From CAZUZS01 sp964624795 (GTDB taxonomy: Bacteria; Calditrichota; Calditrichia; RBG-13-44-9): a stretch of 47,007 bases of DNA. Of the stretch, positions 8,098-17,151 are shown in pieces (the first letter of the stretch is position 1; every line of letters begins with the position of its first letter). Below the pieces are notes generated by a model that did not search any database, was not told the DNA's origin, and was given only the letters and a program-made list of their open reading frames with translations. The position numbers and the translations under genes were made by a program. The stretch spans positions 1-47,007 of the forward strand of contig CAZUZS010000034.1 of assembly GCA_964624795.1 (NCBI GenBank). Reading direction: 5' to 3'.

Positions 8098-9654
8098 ATG
8101 GCAAAATACAGAATACTATGGGTAGATGACGAAATCGAATTTCTTCAGCCGCACATTTTATTTTTAAGAGAACGGGATTACGAAGTTGAAACTGCTACCA
8201 ATGCAGATGATGCGGTTTCGCTGGTAAAGAAAAAAAATATCGACCTGGTTTTATTGGATGAAATGATGCCCGGAAAAGACGGGCTTGTGGCTTTGGGGGA
8301 AATCAAAGCTATAAAACCGGGGGTCCCGGTCATCATGATCACCAAAAACGAAGAGGAAAGCCTGATGGAAGATGCCATCGGGGCCAAGATTGATGACTAC
8401 CTGACCAAGCCGGTAAATCCCAGCCAGATCTTGCTTGCCTGCAAGAAGTTTCTGGAATCCCGCGATATTTCCCAGAAGAGAATGACCGATTCGTACTCCC
8501 AGCGAATCAGCGAATTTACCATGAAGTTGATGGAGCCGCTGGAATACCCAGATTGGATTGACATGTATCTGAAATTAACCAATTGGGATGTGGAACTGGA
8601 CGCGATGACTGACCAGCAGATGCGGGAAGTGATTTATGACCAGCGCCGCGAGTGCAATGTTGAATTCGGGAAGTTTATTGAAAAGAATTACAAGGACTGG
8701 ATAGAAAACAAAACAGAGAAACCGACACTGTCGGTGGATGTGGTGAAAAAGTATGTTTACCCGGAGCTGCAAGCCGGGCGAAAAGTGGTTTTCATCGTGA
8801 TCGACTGCCTGCGGCTGGACCAGTGGCTGACGCTGGAACCGTTTTTTTACAACTATTTTAACATTGCAAAAGAATATTATTACTCAATACTGCCTACCGC
8901 CACTCCATTTGCCCGCAATGCGATTTTCAGCGGCCTGTATCCGCTGGACATCGAGCGGCGCTACCCGGAATTGTGGGCACAGGGCGAAGACGATGATTAC
9001 AGCCGTAACCGCTATGAAGACAAGCTGATGTACGATCAGTTGCGGGTACTGGGATTAAAATTGCAGAAAGAACCCCGCTACGCCAAAATCCTGAATGCGG
9101 AAGAAGCGAGGAGTCTGGAAAAGAATTTGATGGCCTATCTTGATTCGCCGATGCTCAGTATCGTTGTGAATTTTGTGGATATTCTGGCGCATAGCCGCTC
9201 GGACCTGCCCATCCTTAAGGAGATTGCGCCGGACGAACCGTCTTATCGTTCATTGACTCGATCCTGGTTCGAGCATTCGGCAGTTTATAACATTTTCAAA
9301 ATTTTGGCCCAGCAGGATGTTACGGTTATCGTGACCAGCGATCACGGGAGTGTGCGTAGCCTGCGGGGAACCAAGGTGATTGGCGACCGCGAGGCCAGCA
9401 CCAACCTCCGCTACAAATTTGGCCGTAACCTGAAAGTGGACGGCAAGAATGCGATTTATGTGCGTAATCCCAAGGATTACAGGTTGCCGCAGCGCAATTT
9501 CAATGTGAATTATATTATTGCCAAAGAAGATTACTATTTTGTTTACCCGACAAATTACCATAAATATCTTGCCTACTACCGGGACAGCTTCCAGCATGGT
9601 GGAATCTCACTGGAAGAAATGATACTGCCGGTTATCAGGCTGCAGCCCAAATAG
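8098..9654 (+). CDS. porX: PorX-like response regulator with PglZ (alkaline-phosphatase-fold) domain
   Basis: In this 518-residue protein, residues 1-120 are a receiver domain with acidic residues D10/D11, phospho-acceptor D54 in LLDEMMPG, T82 and K104. A helical linker leads into a PglZ/alkaline-phosphatase-like domain with the metal motifs IDCLRLDQW (about 235), DILAHSR, TSDHGS (about 413) and a final QHGGISLEEM (about 499). This architecture and length match PorX, the response regulator that controls type IX secretion in Porphyromonas and whose PglZ domain has been reported to act on oligonucleotides. AAGGA six bases before ATG sets the start. No PorY-type histidine kinase is adjacent. A T9SS sorting tail at the right edge of the window supports the T9SS link. 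Confidence 0.88.
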   Translation: MAKYRILWVDDEIEFLQPHILFLRERDYEVETATNADDAVSLVKKKNIDLVLLDEMMPGKDGLVALGEIKAIKPGVPVIMITKNEEESLMEDAIGAKIDDYLTKPVNPSQILLACKKFLESRDISQKRMTDSYSQRISEFTMKLMEPLEYPDWIDMYLKLTNWDVELDAMTDQQMREVIYDQRRECNVEFGKFIEKNYKDWIENKTEKPTLSVDVVKKYVYPELQAGRKVVFIVIDCLRLDQWLTLEPFFYNYFNIAKEYYYSILPTATPFARNAIFSGLYPLDIERRYPELWAQGEDDDYSRNRYEDKLMYDQLRVLGLKLQKEPRYAKILNAEEARSLEKNLMAYLDSPMLSIVVNFVDILAHSRSDLPILKEIAPDEPSYRSLTRSWFEHSAVYNIFKILAQQDVTVIVTSDHGSVRSLRGTKVIGDREASTNLRYKFGRNLKVDGKNAIYVRNPKDYRLPQRNFNVNYIIAKEDYYFVYPTNYHKYLAYYRDSFQHGGISLEEMILPVIRLQPK

Positions 9655-9705
9655 TTTAGCGGGAGACGGCAACGGCTTCGAAATATGAGAAAAGGTAAGA
9701 ATTAA

Positions 9706-10194
9706 GTGAGCCAGACTACCCAAATTGGTAAAGAATCGAGGCTTTACCTGGATGAAAAATCCGTCTCCGCCAACCGGCTTGAAAAGATTGCGGCACGGTT
9801 TGCCGGTGAATTGCATCCGGGTGATGTTGTTGCGTTTTACGGAGAACTGGGCAGCGGGAAGACATTTTTTATCAAGGCGTTGTGCAGGGCACTGGATGCG
9901 TCGCAGGAAGCGACCAGCCCCTCCTTCACAATTATCAATGAATATCAAACGAGGCGCGGCCAAATCCTCTATCACTTTGATTTTTACCGGATGGTAAGCG
10001 AGGCCGAATTGCAAAACCTGGGATTGGACGAGTTCTTTTACAATGACTATCTGTGTTTTATCGAATGGGCGGACAAAATCCGGGACTACCTGCCGCCTAA
10101 GCGCTGGGAGATTTATATGGATTTTGTAGCAGAAGAGCCCGAACAGCGAAATGTGACCATTTTGAAAACTGGCGGACTTAGCAATGCCGAATGA
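9706..10194 (+). CDS. tsaE: tRNA t6A biosynthesis ATPase TsaE
   Basis: The 162-residue P-loop protein starts on GTG at 9706. Walker A is GELGSGKT (46-53), followed by the TsaE-typical TSPSFTIINEY and YHFDFYR segments and a later FIEWADK. TsaE is the ATPase that drives the TsaB-TsaD complex in adding threonylcarbamoyl to A37 of ANN-decoding tRNAs. It overlaps tsaB by 11 bases and is followed by rimI, a very common order. tsaD and tsaC are not in the window. The ribosome site is weak (AAAAGG about 11 bases upstream). Confidence 0.93.
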   Translation: MSQTTQIGKESRLYLDEKSVSANRLEKIAARFAGELHPGDVVAFYGELGSGKTFFIKALCRALDASQEATSPSFTIINEYQTRRGQILYHFDFYRMVSEAELQNLGLDEFFYNDYLCFIEWADKIRDYLPPKRWEIYMDFVAEEPEQRNVTILKTGGLSNAE

Positions 10195-10876
10195 GCAGGA
10201 AATTATCCATATTCTGGGAATTGAAAGCAGCGGATTGACCTCGGCAATTGCAGTTTCGCAAAATTCGCAATTATTGGGACAGGTGTCGCTCAATATTAAG
10301 AATGTTCACTCCCGTCGAATGGCGTTGATGATGGAGCAAGTCCTGGAGCACGTCGGTCTCGACGTTCGCAATCTCTCGGTCATCGCGTTGTCTTCAGGCC
10401 CGGGCTCGTTTACCGGGCTCCGGATTGGCTACAGCCTGGCAAAAGGTCTGTCTCATGCCCTGAAAATCCCGATTGTGGAAATTCCTACTTTGGATATCTG
10501 GGCCTACCAGCAAGGCAAAACCGAGTTGCCCGTTCTGGCTGTGATTGATGCTCACCGGGACGAAATTTTCTGTGCCGGTTATCTGTGGCAGCACGACAAG
10601 CTGGAACGCCAGGGTGATTATCGGCTGCTTCCGCTTTCCTCCCTGGAGAATCTTCTGAGCGAGCCAACCCTGGTGGTGGGCGGAGATGCGCAGAAGTTGG
10701 AACATCCCATCCGGAAATATGCCGGGCAAAATGCCGTTTTTCCTTTTCCCTTTTTATCCGAACCGCAAGGGAGCGCGTTTGTGCGATTGGCCTATTTGGC
10801 TTTCCTGCAAGGTGATGCGAACGATGCCGAATTAAGTGAGCCACTGTATATGCGGGCGTTCAAGGGAGTCATGTAA
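10184..10876 (+). CDS. tsaB: tRNA t6A biosynthesis scaffold TsaB
   Basis: The 230-residue protein of the ASKHA/Kae1-like fold has the N-terminal ILGIESSGLTSAIAV strand-turn and the TsaB hallmark SSGPGSFTGLRIG (about residues 69-81). TsaB lacks catalytic metal sites. It forms a heterodimer with TsaD that makes t6A with TsaE. The gene overlaps tsaE upstream, and its last base is the first base of the rimI start, indicating coupled translation of all three genes. Confidence 0.93.
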   Translation: MPNEQEIIHILGIESSGLTSAIAVSQNSQLLGQVSLNIKNVHSRRMALMMEQVLEHVGLDVRNLSVIALSSGPGSFTGLRIGYSLAKGLSHALKIPIVEIPTLDIWAYQQGKTELPVLAVIDAHRDEIFCAGYLWQHDKLERQGDYRLLPLSSLENLLSEPTLVVGGDAQKLEHPIRKYAGQNAVFPFPFLSEPQGSAFVRLAYLAFLQGDANDAELSEPLYMRAFKGVM

Positions 10877-11343
10877 TGCATGTACGCAAAATGACGGAGG
10901 CGGACCTGCCTGTTATCGTGGAACTGGAGAAGCAGCTTTTTGAGGATCCATGGTCCCGGACAAGTTTTGAATTTGAATTAAAGAAAAACCGGTTTTCAAT
11001 TCCTGTGGTGTTGGAGGAAAACCACCTGATCAGCGGATATGCAATTATCTGGAAAATTTACGAGGAATTTCACATCGCGAATTTCGCTATCCGGTCCGAT
11101 TTTCAGAATAAAGGGCTGGGATCATTTTTTCTTCGGGAGATTTTGCAATTGGGAAGCGACAGCCAGTTTGGGCTCCTGGAGGTGCGGGAGAGCAATTCCG
11201 CGGCGATCCATTTGTATGAGAAGTTTGGTTTCAAAACAATTATGAAAAGAGCCCAATACTACCATAACGGGGAGACTGCGCTTGTGATGCAGAAAATATT
11301 CAGGAAGTCTACGGCCCCAATCCACAATCACGAACATGGATAA
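10876..11343 (+). CDS. rimI: Ribosomal protein S18 alanine N-acetyltransferase (RimI-like GNAT)
   Basis: The 155-residue GNAT protein has the N-terminal MTEADLPVIVELEKQLFEDPWS typical of RimI, acetyl-CoA binding motif A in FQNKGLGSFFL, and C-terminal LEVRESNSAAIHLYEKFGF with ARFG-like sequence. RimI acetylates the N-terminus of ribosomal protein S18. The usual Arg/Gln-x-x-Gly-x-Gly begins with QNKGLG here. Co-location with tsaE and tsaB supports RimI over other GNATs. The last residues (about 146-155) are hydrophilic and variable. Confidence 0.88.
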   Translation: MHVRKMTEADLPVIVELEKQLFEDPWSRTSFEFELKKNRFSIPVVLEENHLISGYAIIWKIYEEFHIANFAIRSDFQNKGLGSFFLREILQLGSDSQFGLLEVRESNSAAIHLYEKFGFKTIMKRAQYYHNGETALVMQKIFRKSTAPIHNHEHG

Positions 11344-11515
11344 AGGGACTCGGCGCCAGGTAACTTGCCCTCAAATTGGGGATGGCCCGGTATTTCCAGG
11401 CTTACATCTGATCTATTCAACTTGAAACTTGAGTGGTGCAATCTCAAACAATCGACAAAGTTTTTGAAATTTCCTGTTTTAATGACTATTTTCCTGAAAT
11501 TTTAAGAGGTGGTGT

Positions 11516-12412
11516 ATGGACTGGTTCAAAAAGAAAAAAGGCATTTCAACCGTAGAGAAAAAAGTGCTGCCGGATGGATTGTGGATCAAATGCGAAAAGT
11601 GTGGTGAGATCATCTATCGCAGCCAGTTGCAGGCCCGGATGTATGTTTGTCCCAAATGCGATTATCATTTCCGGGTAACCTCCAGGGACTACATCACCTA
11701 CCTGTTCGATGAAAACAGCTTTGAAGAATTCAATCAAAACATTTCGCCCGGTGATCCGCTCAATTTCAAAGATAAAAAGAAATATTCGGATCGATTGAAG
11801 GACGCTCAAAAAAAGACCGGCCTGAAAGATGCGGTCGTTACCGGTTTCGCGACCGTCAAAGGGCACAAAGTAGTTGGGGCGGTGATGGACTTCACCTTCA
11901 TTGGGGGCAGTGTCGGTTCGGTGGTTGGTGAAAAGATTTCGCGCGCAATCGATTTGGCGCGTGAAAAACGGATGCCGGTGATTATTGTGTCTTCCTCGGG
12001 CGGGGCGCGCATGATGGAGGCAGCGCTTTCGTTAATGCAAATGGCAAAAACCAGCGCCAAACTTTCTCAGTTGGCGGATGCCGGTATTCCATATATCAGT
12101 ATTCTTACCGATCCCACCACCGGTGGAACGACCGCCAGCTTCGCTATGCTCGGAGATATTCACATTGCCGAGCCGGGGGCCTTGATCGGATTTGCCGGGC
12201 AGCGTGTTATTAAACAAACCATCGGGCAGGATTTGCCGGAAGGCTTCCAGCGGGCGGAATTTGTGAAGGAACACGGTTTTATTGATATGATTGTGCACCG
12301 CTCTGAGATGCGCGATACGGTCGGCCGCATTCTTGATATTTTATGGAACGGAAAGGAAAATCCGAAAGTAATTGACCCTGTTGAAGAACAAGCGGGCTCG
12401 GACAAAAGTTGA
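11516..12412 (+). CDS. accD: Acetyl-CoA carboxylase carboxyltransferase subunit beta
   Basis: This 298-residue protein carries an N-terminal zinc ribbon with C26, C29, C45 and C48 (two CxxC pairs), then the crotonase-fold carboxyltransferase domain with SSSGGARMMEAALSLMQMAK and PTTGGTTASFAMLGD. With AccA it transfers the carboxyl group from biotin to acetyl-CoA to make malonyl-CoA, the first step of fatty acid synthesis. accA is not in the window. The start has AGAGGTGG just upstream. Length is normal for the family. Gaps of about 170 and 156 bases either side suggest a single-gene unit. Confidence 0.96.
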   Translation: MDWFKKKKGISTVEKKVLPDGLWIKCEKCGEIIYRSQLQARMYVCPKCDYHFRVTSRDYITYLFDENSFEEFNQNISPGDPLNFKDKKKYSDRLKDAQKKTGLKDAVVTGFATVKGHKVVGAVMDFTFIGGSVGSVVGEKISRAIDLAREKRMPVIIVSSSGGARMMEAALSLMQMAKTSAKLSQLADAGIPYISILTDPTTGGTTASFAMLGDIHIAEPGALIGFAGQRVIKQTIGQDLPEGFQRAEFVKEHGFIDMIVHRSEMRDTVGRILDILWNGKENPKVIDPVEEQAGSDKS

Positions 12413-12568
12413 TTGGTGCGTAGAGATATTCTGAAGTAATTGTCTATTTCCTTTGCATTTTTCCAACCTGCTTAAATTCTGATGTTGGCATTAATTGTGG
12501 TTGAACTTCCTGCTCCCCGGCAGTCAGGGGCCGAAGAAGCAGGATATAATATTTGAAATGAGGGAGAA

Positions 12569-13363
12569 ATGACCACCCGACCTTTGATTCTGGTGACAAA
12601 TGATGATGGTATTTATGCGCCCGGTCTGTTTGCATTGCAGCAGGCAATGAGCGCCATTGGCGATGCCCGGGTGGTTGCTCCCGATTCCGAGCGCAGTGCT
12701 GCCGGCCACGCCATTACAATCGCCGATCCTCTTCGGGTCTGGGAATATGAGAAAAATGGCGGCTTTTTTGGTCACGCCGTAAATGGGACTCCTGCCGATT
12801 GCGTGAAGATTGGCGTGAAGGCGATTCTCAAACAGAAGCCGGACCTGGTGGTATCCGGCATCAACCAGGGACCCAACACAGCGATCAATGTGATCTATTC
12901 CGGCACGGTTTCGGCGGCAACCGAGGGAACGCTGATGGGGATTCCTTCCATCGCATTTTCAATCACCACCTTTCGCAAAACAGATTTCAGTTTTGCCGCG
13001 AAATTTGCGAAATACCTGGCGGAAAAAGTCCTGCGGGAGGGCCTTCCCAACGGGACGCTGCTGAATGTGAACATACCGTCGCTTCCACCGGAGGAAATAA
13101 AGGGAGTAAAGATTACCCGGCAGGGCCGCGCCCGTTATGAGGAGTTCTTTGAAAAAAGAGTGGATCCAATGAATCGCAGCTACTACTGGCTCTCCGGCAA
13201 AAAAATGATGTTGGACAGTGACGGGGATGTCGATGACGTGGCGATCACAGACAGTTACATTGCCATCACCCCGCTACAATTTGATTTAACCGATTACAAA
13301 TCATTTGATAATCTAAAACAGTGGAATATCGGAATACCTGATGGACAAAGTTCTGATACTTGA
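12569..13363 (+). CDS. surE: 5'/3'-nucleotidase SurE
   Basis: The 264-residue protein opens with LVTNDDGIYAPG, where D12 and D13 are the metal ligands of the SurE family. It continues with VVAPDSERSAAGHAIT (metal-binding serine) and VSGINQGPN (metal-binding asparagine). SurE removes phosphate from nucleoside monophosphates and is linked to stationary-phase survival. GAGGGAG lies three to five bases before ATG. Its last 23 bases overlap the start of guaA in another frame, so the two are translationally coupled. Pairing a nucleotidase with GMP synthase hints at purine nucleotide balance, but only through the overlap. Confidence 0.95.
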   Translation: MTTRPLILVTNDDGIYAPGLFALQQAMSAIGDARVVAPDSERSAAGHAITIADPLRVWEYEKNGGFFGHAVNGTPADCVKIGVKAILKQKPDLVVSGINQGPNTAINVIYSGTVSAATEGTLMGIPSIAFSITTFRKTDFSFAAKFAKYLAEKVLREGLPNGTLLNVNIPSLPPEEIKGVKITRQGRARYEEFFEKRVDPMNRSYYWLSGKKMMLDSDGDVDDVAITDSYIAITPLQFDLTDYKSFDNLKQWNIGIPDGQSSDT

Positions 13364-14876
13364 TTTTGGTTCGCAGTACACCCAACTGATTGCACGAAAG
13401 ATTCGTGAGCTTTCGGTTTATGCTGAAATCCAGCCGTTCAATTATCCTTTGGAAAAAATCCGTACCGATCCCGGGGTTAAAGCGATTATCCTTTCCGGCG
13501 GGCCAGCATCGGTTTATGCCGAAAATGCGCCGCATTGTGACAGTAAGATTTTTAATTTGGATCTGCCGGTACTGGGAATCTGTTATGGGTTGCAGCTTAT
13601 CGCTTACCTGAATGGGGGCGAAGTAGACCGCGCCGCCCGGCGCGAGTACGGAAGGGCCGATCTCTCTTTTCAACCGAACGAACCGCTGTTCAAAGATCTG
13701 CGGTCTCCCACCAGAGTGTGGATGAGCCACGGCGATCATCTCACAAAATTGCCGGAAGGCTTCAGCAGCATTGCCCATACCGCAAATTCTCCCATTGCTG
13801 CCATTGGTAATGCGCAGCAAAAGATTTACGGCCTGCAATTCCACCCCGAAGTTCATCATACCGAGCAAGGCAAAAAAATTCTCTCAAATTTTTTGTTTGA
13901 GGTGTGCGGATTTCGGGCAGATTGGTCAGTTGAATCATTTATCGAATCCGAGATCGATCGGATAAGAGATAAGGTAGGCGGGAAAAGGGTTTTACTAGGT
14001 TTGAGCGGTGGAGTGGATTCCAGCGTAGCGGCAGTGCTCCTTCACCGTGCGATTGGTGAACAGTTGACCTGCATGTTCATCGATACCGGGTTGCTGCGCC
14101 TTGATGAAGCCAAAGAAGTGGAGGCCCTCTTTCGGGAACACTTTCGCCTTAATTTGATTTCCATCACCGCTGCCCCGGTATTCCTCTCTAAATTGCGCGG
14201 CGTTTCTGACCCGGAACAAAAACGAAAGATTATCGGAGAAACATTTATCGAAATCTTTGAACAGGAAACCCGCAAAATTGGAAAGTTTGAATTTCTGGCG
14301 CAGGGCACGCTCTACCCCGATGTTATCGAAAGCGTAAGTTTCAAAGGCCCTTCGGCGACAATAAAATCGCACCACAATGTGGGCGGTTTGCCGGAAAAAA
14401 TGAATTTTAAGCTGATCGAACCGCTGCGTGAGCTGTTCAAAGACGAAGTTCGCGGAGTGGGAAGGGAGTTGGGGCTGCCGGAAGAAATCATCGGCCGCCA
14501 TCCGTTTCCGGGGCCTGGGCTGGCGGTTCGCATTATCGGAGAAATCACCGGGGAGCGTTTAGAAATTCTGAGAAATGCCGATAACATTTTCATCCGGGAG
14601 TTAAAAAGTGCCGGACTTTACAATGAAATTTGGCAGGCGTTTGCCGTACTGCTTCCGGTGCAGTCGGTTGGTGTTATGGGAGATGAAAGAACTTACGAGA
14701 ACGTAATCGCGCTTCGTGCGGTGACCAGCACCGATGGAATGACTGCCGACTGGTACGAAATGCCCGCCCCGGTTCTGGCAAGGATTTCAAATCGGATTAT
14801 AAATGAAGTGAAGGGAATAAACCGGGTGGTTTACGACGTCAGCTCCAAACCCCCGGCAACGATTGAATGGGAGTAA
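13341..14876 (+). CDS. guaA: GMP synthase (glutamine-hydrolysing)
   Basis: The 511-residue enzyme converts XMP to GMP with ATP and glutamine. The class I amidotransferase domain has C81 in GICYGLQL and the His-Glu pair in LQFHPEVHH (about 167-171). The ATP-pyrophosphatase domain has GLSGGVDSSVAA (about 219-230). The C-terminal dimerisation domain ends at the typical KPPATIEWE. Length is standard. The ATG lies inside the end of surE, with a short GGA about eight bases upstream. glmS follows after 14 bases, so surE-guaA-glmS probably form an operon ending at the terminator at 16745. Confidence 0.97.
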   Translation: MDKVLILDFGSQYTQLIARKIRELSVYAEIQPFNYPLEKIRTDPGVKAIILSGGPASVYAENAPHCDSKIFNLDLPVLGICYGLQLIAYLNGGEVDRAARREYGRADLSFQPNEPLFKDLRSPTRVWMSHGDHLTKLPEGFSSIAHTANSPIAAIGNAQQKIYGLQFHPEVHHTEQGKKILSNFLFEVCGFRADWSVESFIESEIDRIRDKVGGKRVLLGLSGGVDSSVAAVLLHRAIGEQLTCMFIDTGLLRLDEAKEVEALFREHFRLNLISITAAPVFLSKLRGVSDPEQKRKIIGETFIEIFEQETRKIGKFEFLAQGTLYPDVIESVSFKGPSATIKSHHNVGGLPEKMNFKLIEPLRELFKDEVRGVGRELGLPEEIIGRHPFPGPGLAVRIIGEITGERLEILRNADNIFIRELKSAGLYNEIWQAFAVLLPVQSVGVMGDERTYENVIALRAVTSTDGMTADWYEMPAPVLARISNRIINEVKGINRVVYDVSSKPPATIEWE

Positions 14877-14890
14877 AATAGGAGATAATT

Positions 14891-16723
14891 ATGTGTGGAA
14901 TAGTCGGATATATCGGAAACCGGGAAGCTCGTCCAATTCTGATGAACGGCCTGAAACGGCTGGAGTACCGCGGCTACGATTCGGCGGGAATTGCCATTCT
15001 TTGGGATAACAAGATAAACGTGACCAAGCAAGTCGGAAAGATCAACGTGCTGGAAGGCGAGCTCAACGGATCGAAAATACCGGGAAATCTGGGCATTGCA
15101 CATACCCGGTGGGCTACACACGGAGAGCCAACCCAGGTTAATGCCCATCCGCATTCGGACTGCACCGGCAATATTGTGCTGGTCCACAACGGAATTATCG
15201 AAAACTACAATACACTTAAACAAATGCTCATTGAAAAGGGGCATAAAATCCGCACCGAAACGGATACCGAAATTCTGGTTCACCTCATCGAGGAATTTTA
15301 TCAAAACGGGACTTCTTTTGAGGAGTCATTCCGGCTCGCGCTAAATGAGGTCGAGGGAACTTACGGCCTGGCACTGATCACAAAGTATGAACCGGACAAG
15401 CTGTTTTGCGCACGCAACGGAAGCCCGCTGGTGGTGGGCATCGGGGAAGGCGAGTATTTCCTTGGGTCGGATGCAGCCGCAATTATTTCCCACACCCGGA
15501 ATGTTTTCTACCTGGAAGATGGAGAAATTGCCGTTATCGGCCGCGATGGTTTTGTAACCAAGACCATCGAAAATCAGCTTATCCGGAAGAAGATCGAAAA
15601 GATCAATTTTGATCTGGAGAGAATTGAAAAAGCCGGTTATCAGCATTTCATGCTGAAAGAAATTTATGAACAGCCCAATACCGTGGCCGATGCCATGCGC
15701 GGGCGATTGATTGAAGAGGAAGGTGTGGCCAAATTGGGCGGCCTCACACCCATCCTGCATAATGTGCTTCGGGCACGAAAAATATTTATCACTGCGTGCG
15801 GCACCAGCTATCATGCCGGTCTCATCGGTGAGTATATGCTCGAGGAGTACTGCCGCATCCCGGTAGAAGTGGAATACGCGTCGGAATTTCGCTATCGCGA
15901 TCCCATTATTGAGGATGATAACCTGGTGGTTGTGATTAGTCAATCCGGGGAAACCGCCGACACGCTTGCGGCGCTTCGCGAAGCGAAAAGGAAAGGTACT
16001 ACCGTCATGGGGCTGGTAAATGTCGTCGGGTCATCCATCGCCCGCGAAACACACGGCGGAACTTACATTCACGCCGGTCCCGAAATCGGGGTCGCTTCTA
16101 CCAAGGCCTTCACATCGCAGGTAACGGCGCTGACCCTGCTTACAGTTATGATTGCCAGGACAAAAACCATGTCGGCGGAAGAAGGCCGCCAAATCGTGAA
16201 AGAGATGAAAGCGCTGCCGGGAAAGGTGGAGCAGGCACTGAAAACCGATTCGGTCGTGAAGGAGATCGCAGCCGAATTCCAGGACAAGCGAAATTTCCTT
16301 TACCTGGGGCGCGGCTACAATTACCCGGTCGCTTTGGAAGGTGCCCTGAAGCTGAAGGAAATTTCTTATATTCACGCCGAGGGTTACCCCGCAGCAGAGA
16401 TGAAACACGGCCCCATCGCGCTTATTGATGAAGACATGCCGGTGGTAGTAATTGCCACGCAAGACAGCACCTATGAAAAAATTGTCAGCAATATCGAAGA
16501 AGTAAAGGCGCGACGCGGCAGGGTAATCGCGGTGGTTTCGGAAGGCGACCATAATCTGGATAACCTGGTGGATTACACCATCCCGATTCCCATGACGTTG
16601 AACCTCTTGCAGCCCATCGTTTCCATTATTCCACTGCAGTTGTTAGCTTATCACATTGCACTGCTCCGTGGCTGCGACGTGGATCAACCCCGCAACCTGG
16701 CAAAAAGCGTGACAGTTGAATAA
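14891..16723 (+). CDS. glmS: Glutamine--fructose-6-phosphate aminotransferase (isomerizing)
   Basis: The 610-residue enzyme makes glucosamine-6-phosphate for peptidoglycan and lipopolysaccharide. The N-terminal Ntn amidotransferase begins MCGIVGYIG, with C2 the nucleophile after methionine removal. Two SIS domains follow (TACGTSYHAG, VISQSGETADT, GRGYNYPVALEGALKLKE). The C-terminus DQPRNLAKSVTVE is the usual GlmS tail. AGGAGATAATT before ATG is a strong ribosome site. There is no room for a glmS ribozyme in the 14-base gap to guaA. It ends an operon at a strong terminator 22 bases downstream. Confidence 0.97.
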   Translation: MCGIVGYIGNREARPILMNGLKRLEYRGYDSAGIAILWDNKINVTKQVGKINVLEGELNGSKIPGNLGIAHTRWATHGEPTQVNAHPHSDCTGNIVLVHNGIIENYNTLKQMLIEKGHKIRTETDTEILVHLIEEFYQNGTSFEESFRLALNEVEGTYGLALITKYEPDKLFCARNGSPLVVGIGEGEYFLGSDAAAIISHTRNVFYLEDGEIAVIGRDGFVTKTIENQLIRKKIEKINFDLERIEKAGYQHFMLKEIYEQPNTVADAMRGRLIEEEGVAKLGGLTPILHNVLRARKIFITACGTSYHAGLIGEYMLEEYCRIPVEVEYASEFRYRDPIIEDDNLVVVISQSGETADTLAALREAKRKGTTVMGLVNVVGSSIARETHGGTYIHAGPEIGVASTKAFTSQVTALTLLTVMIARTKTMSAEEGRQIVKEMKALPGKVEQALKTDSVVKEIAAEFQDKRNFLYLGRGYNYPVALEGALKLKEISYIHAEGYPAAEMKHGPIALIDEDMPVVVIATQDSTYEKIVSNIEEVKARRGRVIAVVSEGDHNLDNLVDYTIPIPMTLNLLQPIVSIIPLQLLAYHIALLRGCDVDQPRNLAKSVTVE

Positions 16724-16744
16724 ACATTTTATTCCGTGAATTGC

Positions 16745-16786
16745 AAACCGGATTGTCCGCATTTTGGGGCAATCCGGTTTTCTTTT
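16745..16786 (+). terminator. Rho-independent terminator after glmS
   Basis: A perfect 11-base inverted repeat AAACCGGATTG / CAATCCGGTTT with a 14-base loop is followed by TCTTTT. It starts 21 bases after the glmS stop. Confidence 0.85.
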
Positions 16787-17151
16787 GGCCTTTGATTAAG
16801 CAGCAGCGGGTTTCCCCTCAAAATTCAATTTTCGGTAACTTCTTTTTAAACTCTCACATCAAATTTTGGCTGGGCAGAAAGCCAATAAAATGGAGAAGAT
16901 TTAGAATATTCTACAGAAAGATGAGATTTCCAATTGGCTTGAGTAATAAAATAGCGGTTTGCAAATTTTGGCACGATGATTGAGTTGTTGCGTAAGATGA
17001 AGGCTGGTTTGAAGGATTGGGAATTGATAAATCTGAGAATTAAGAAAATCGAACAAACGGAAAGAACCGAAAATTCGTAAACCGGATCGAACTAATGGAC
17101 AGTCAAATGTGTTAGTTTAGAGAAACAGTAATTTTTTTTGGAATTCAAGAA
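16787..17151. other. Intergenic region before copA
   Basis: These 365 bases, A+T rich, have no convincing gene, repeat or known riboswitch. A TTGGCAC at 16968 does not meet the spacing of a sigma-54 promoter. The copA promoter must lie here, but I cannot place it. Confidence 0.5.

Noticed and set aside
13266..13868. 200-codon minus-strand open frame
   Set aside because: Antisense shadow of guaA.
14877..14890. Possible glmS ribozyme upstream of glmS
   Set aside because: Only 14 bases separate guaA and glmS, far too few for the ribozyme.
16741..16983. Plus-strand 80-codon open frame after glmS
   Set aside because: It overlaps the glmS terminator, has no ribosome site, and its composition is not protein-like.
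16968..16990. TTGGCAC resembling a sigma-54 promoter upstream of copA
   Set aside because: The GG-N10-GC spacing is not met: the second element reads TTGAG rather than TTGC.
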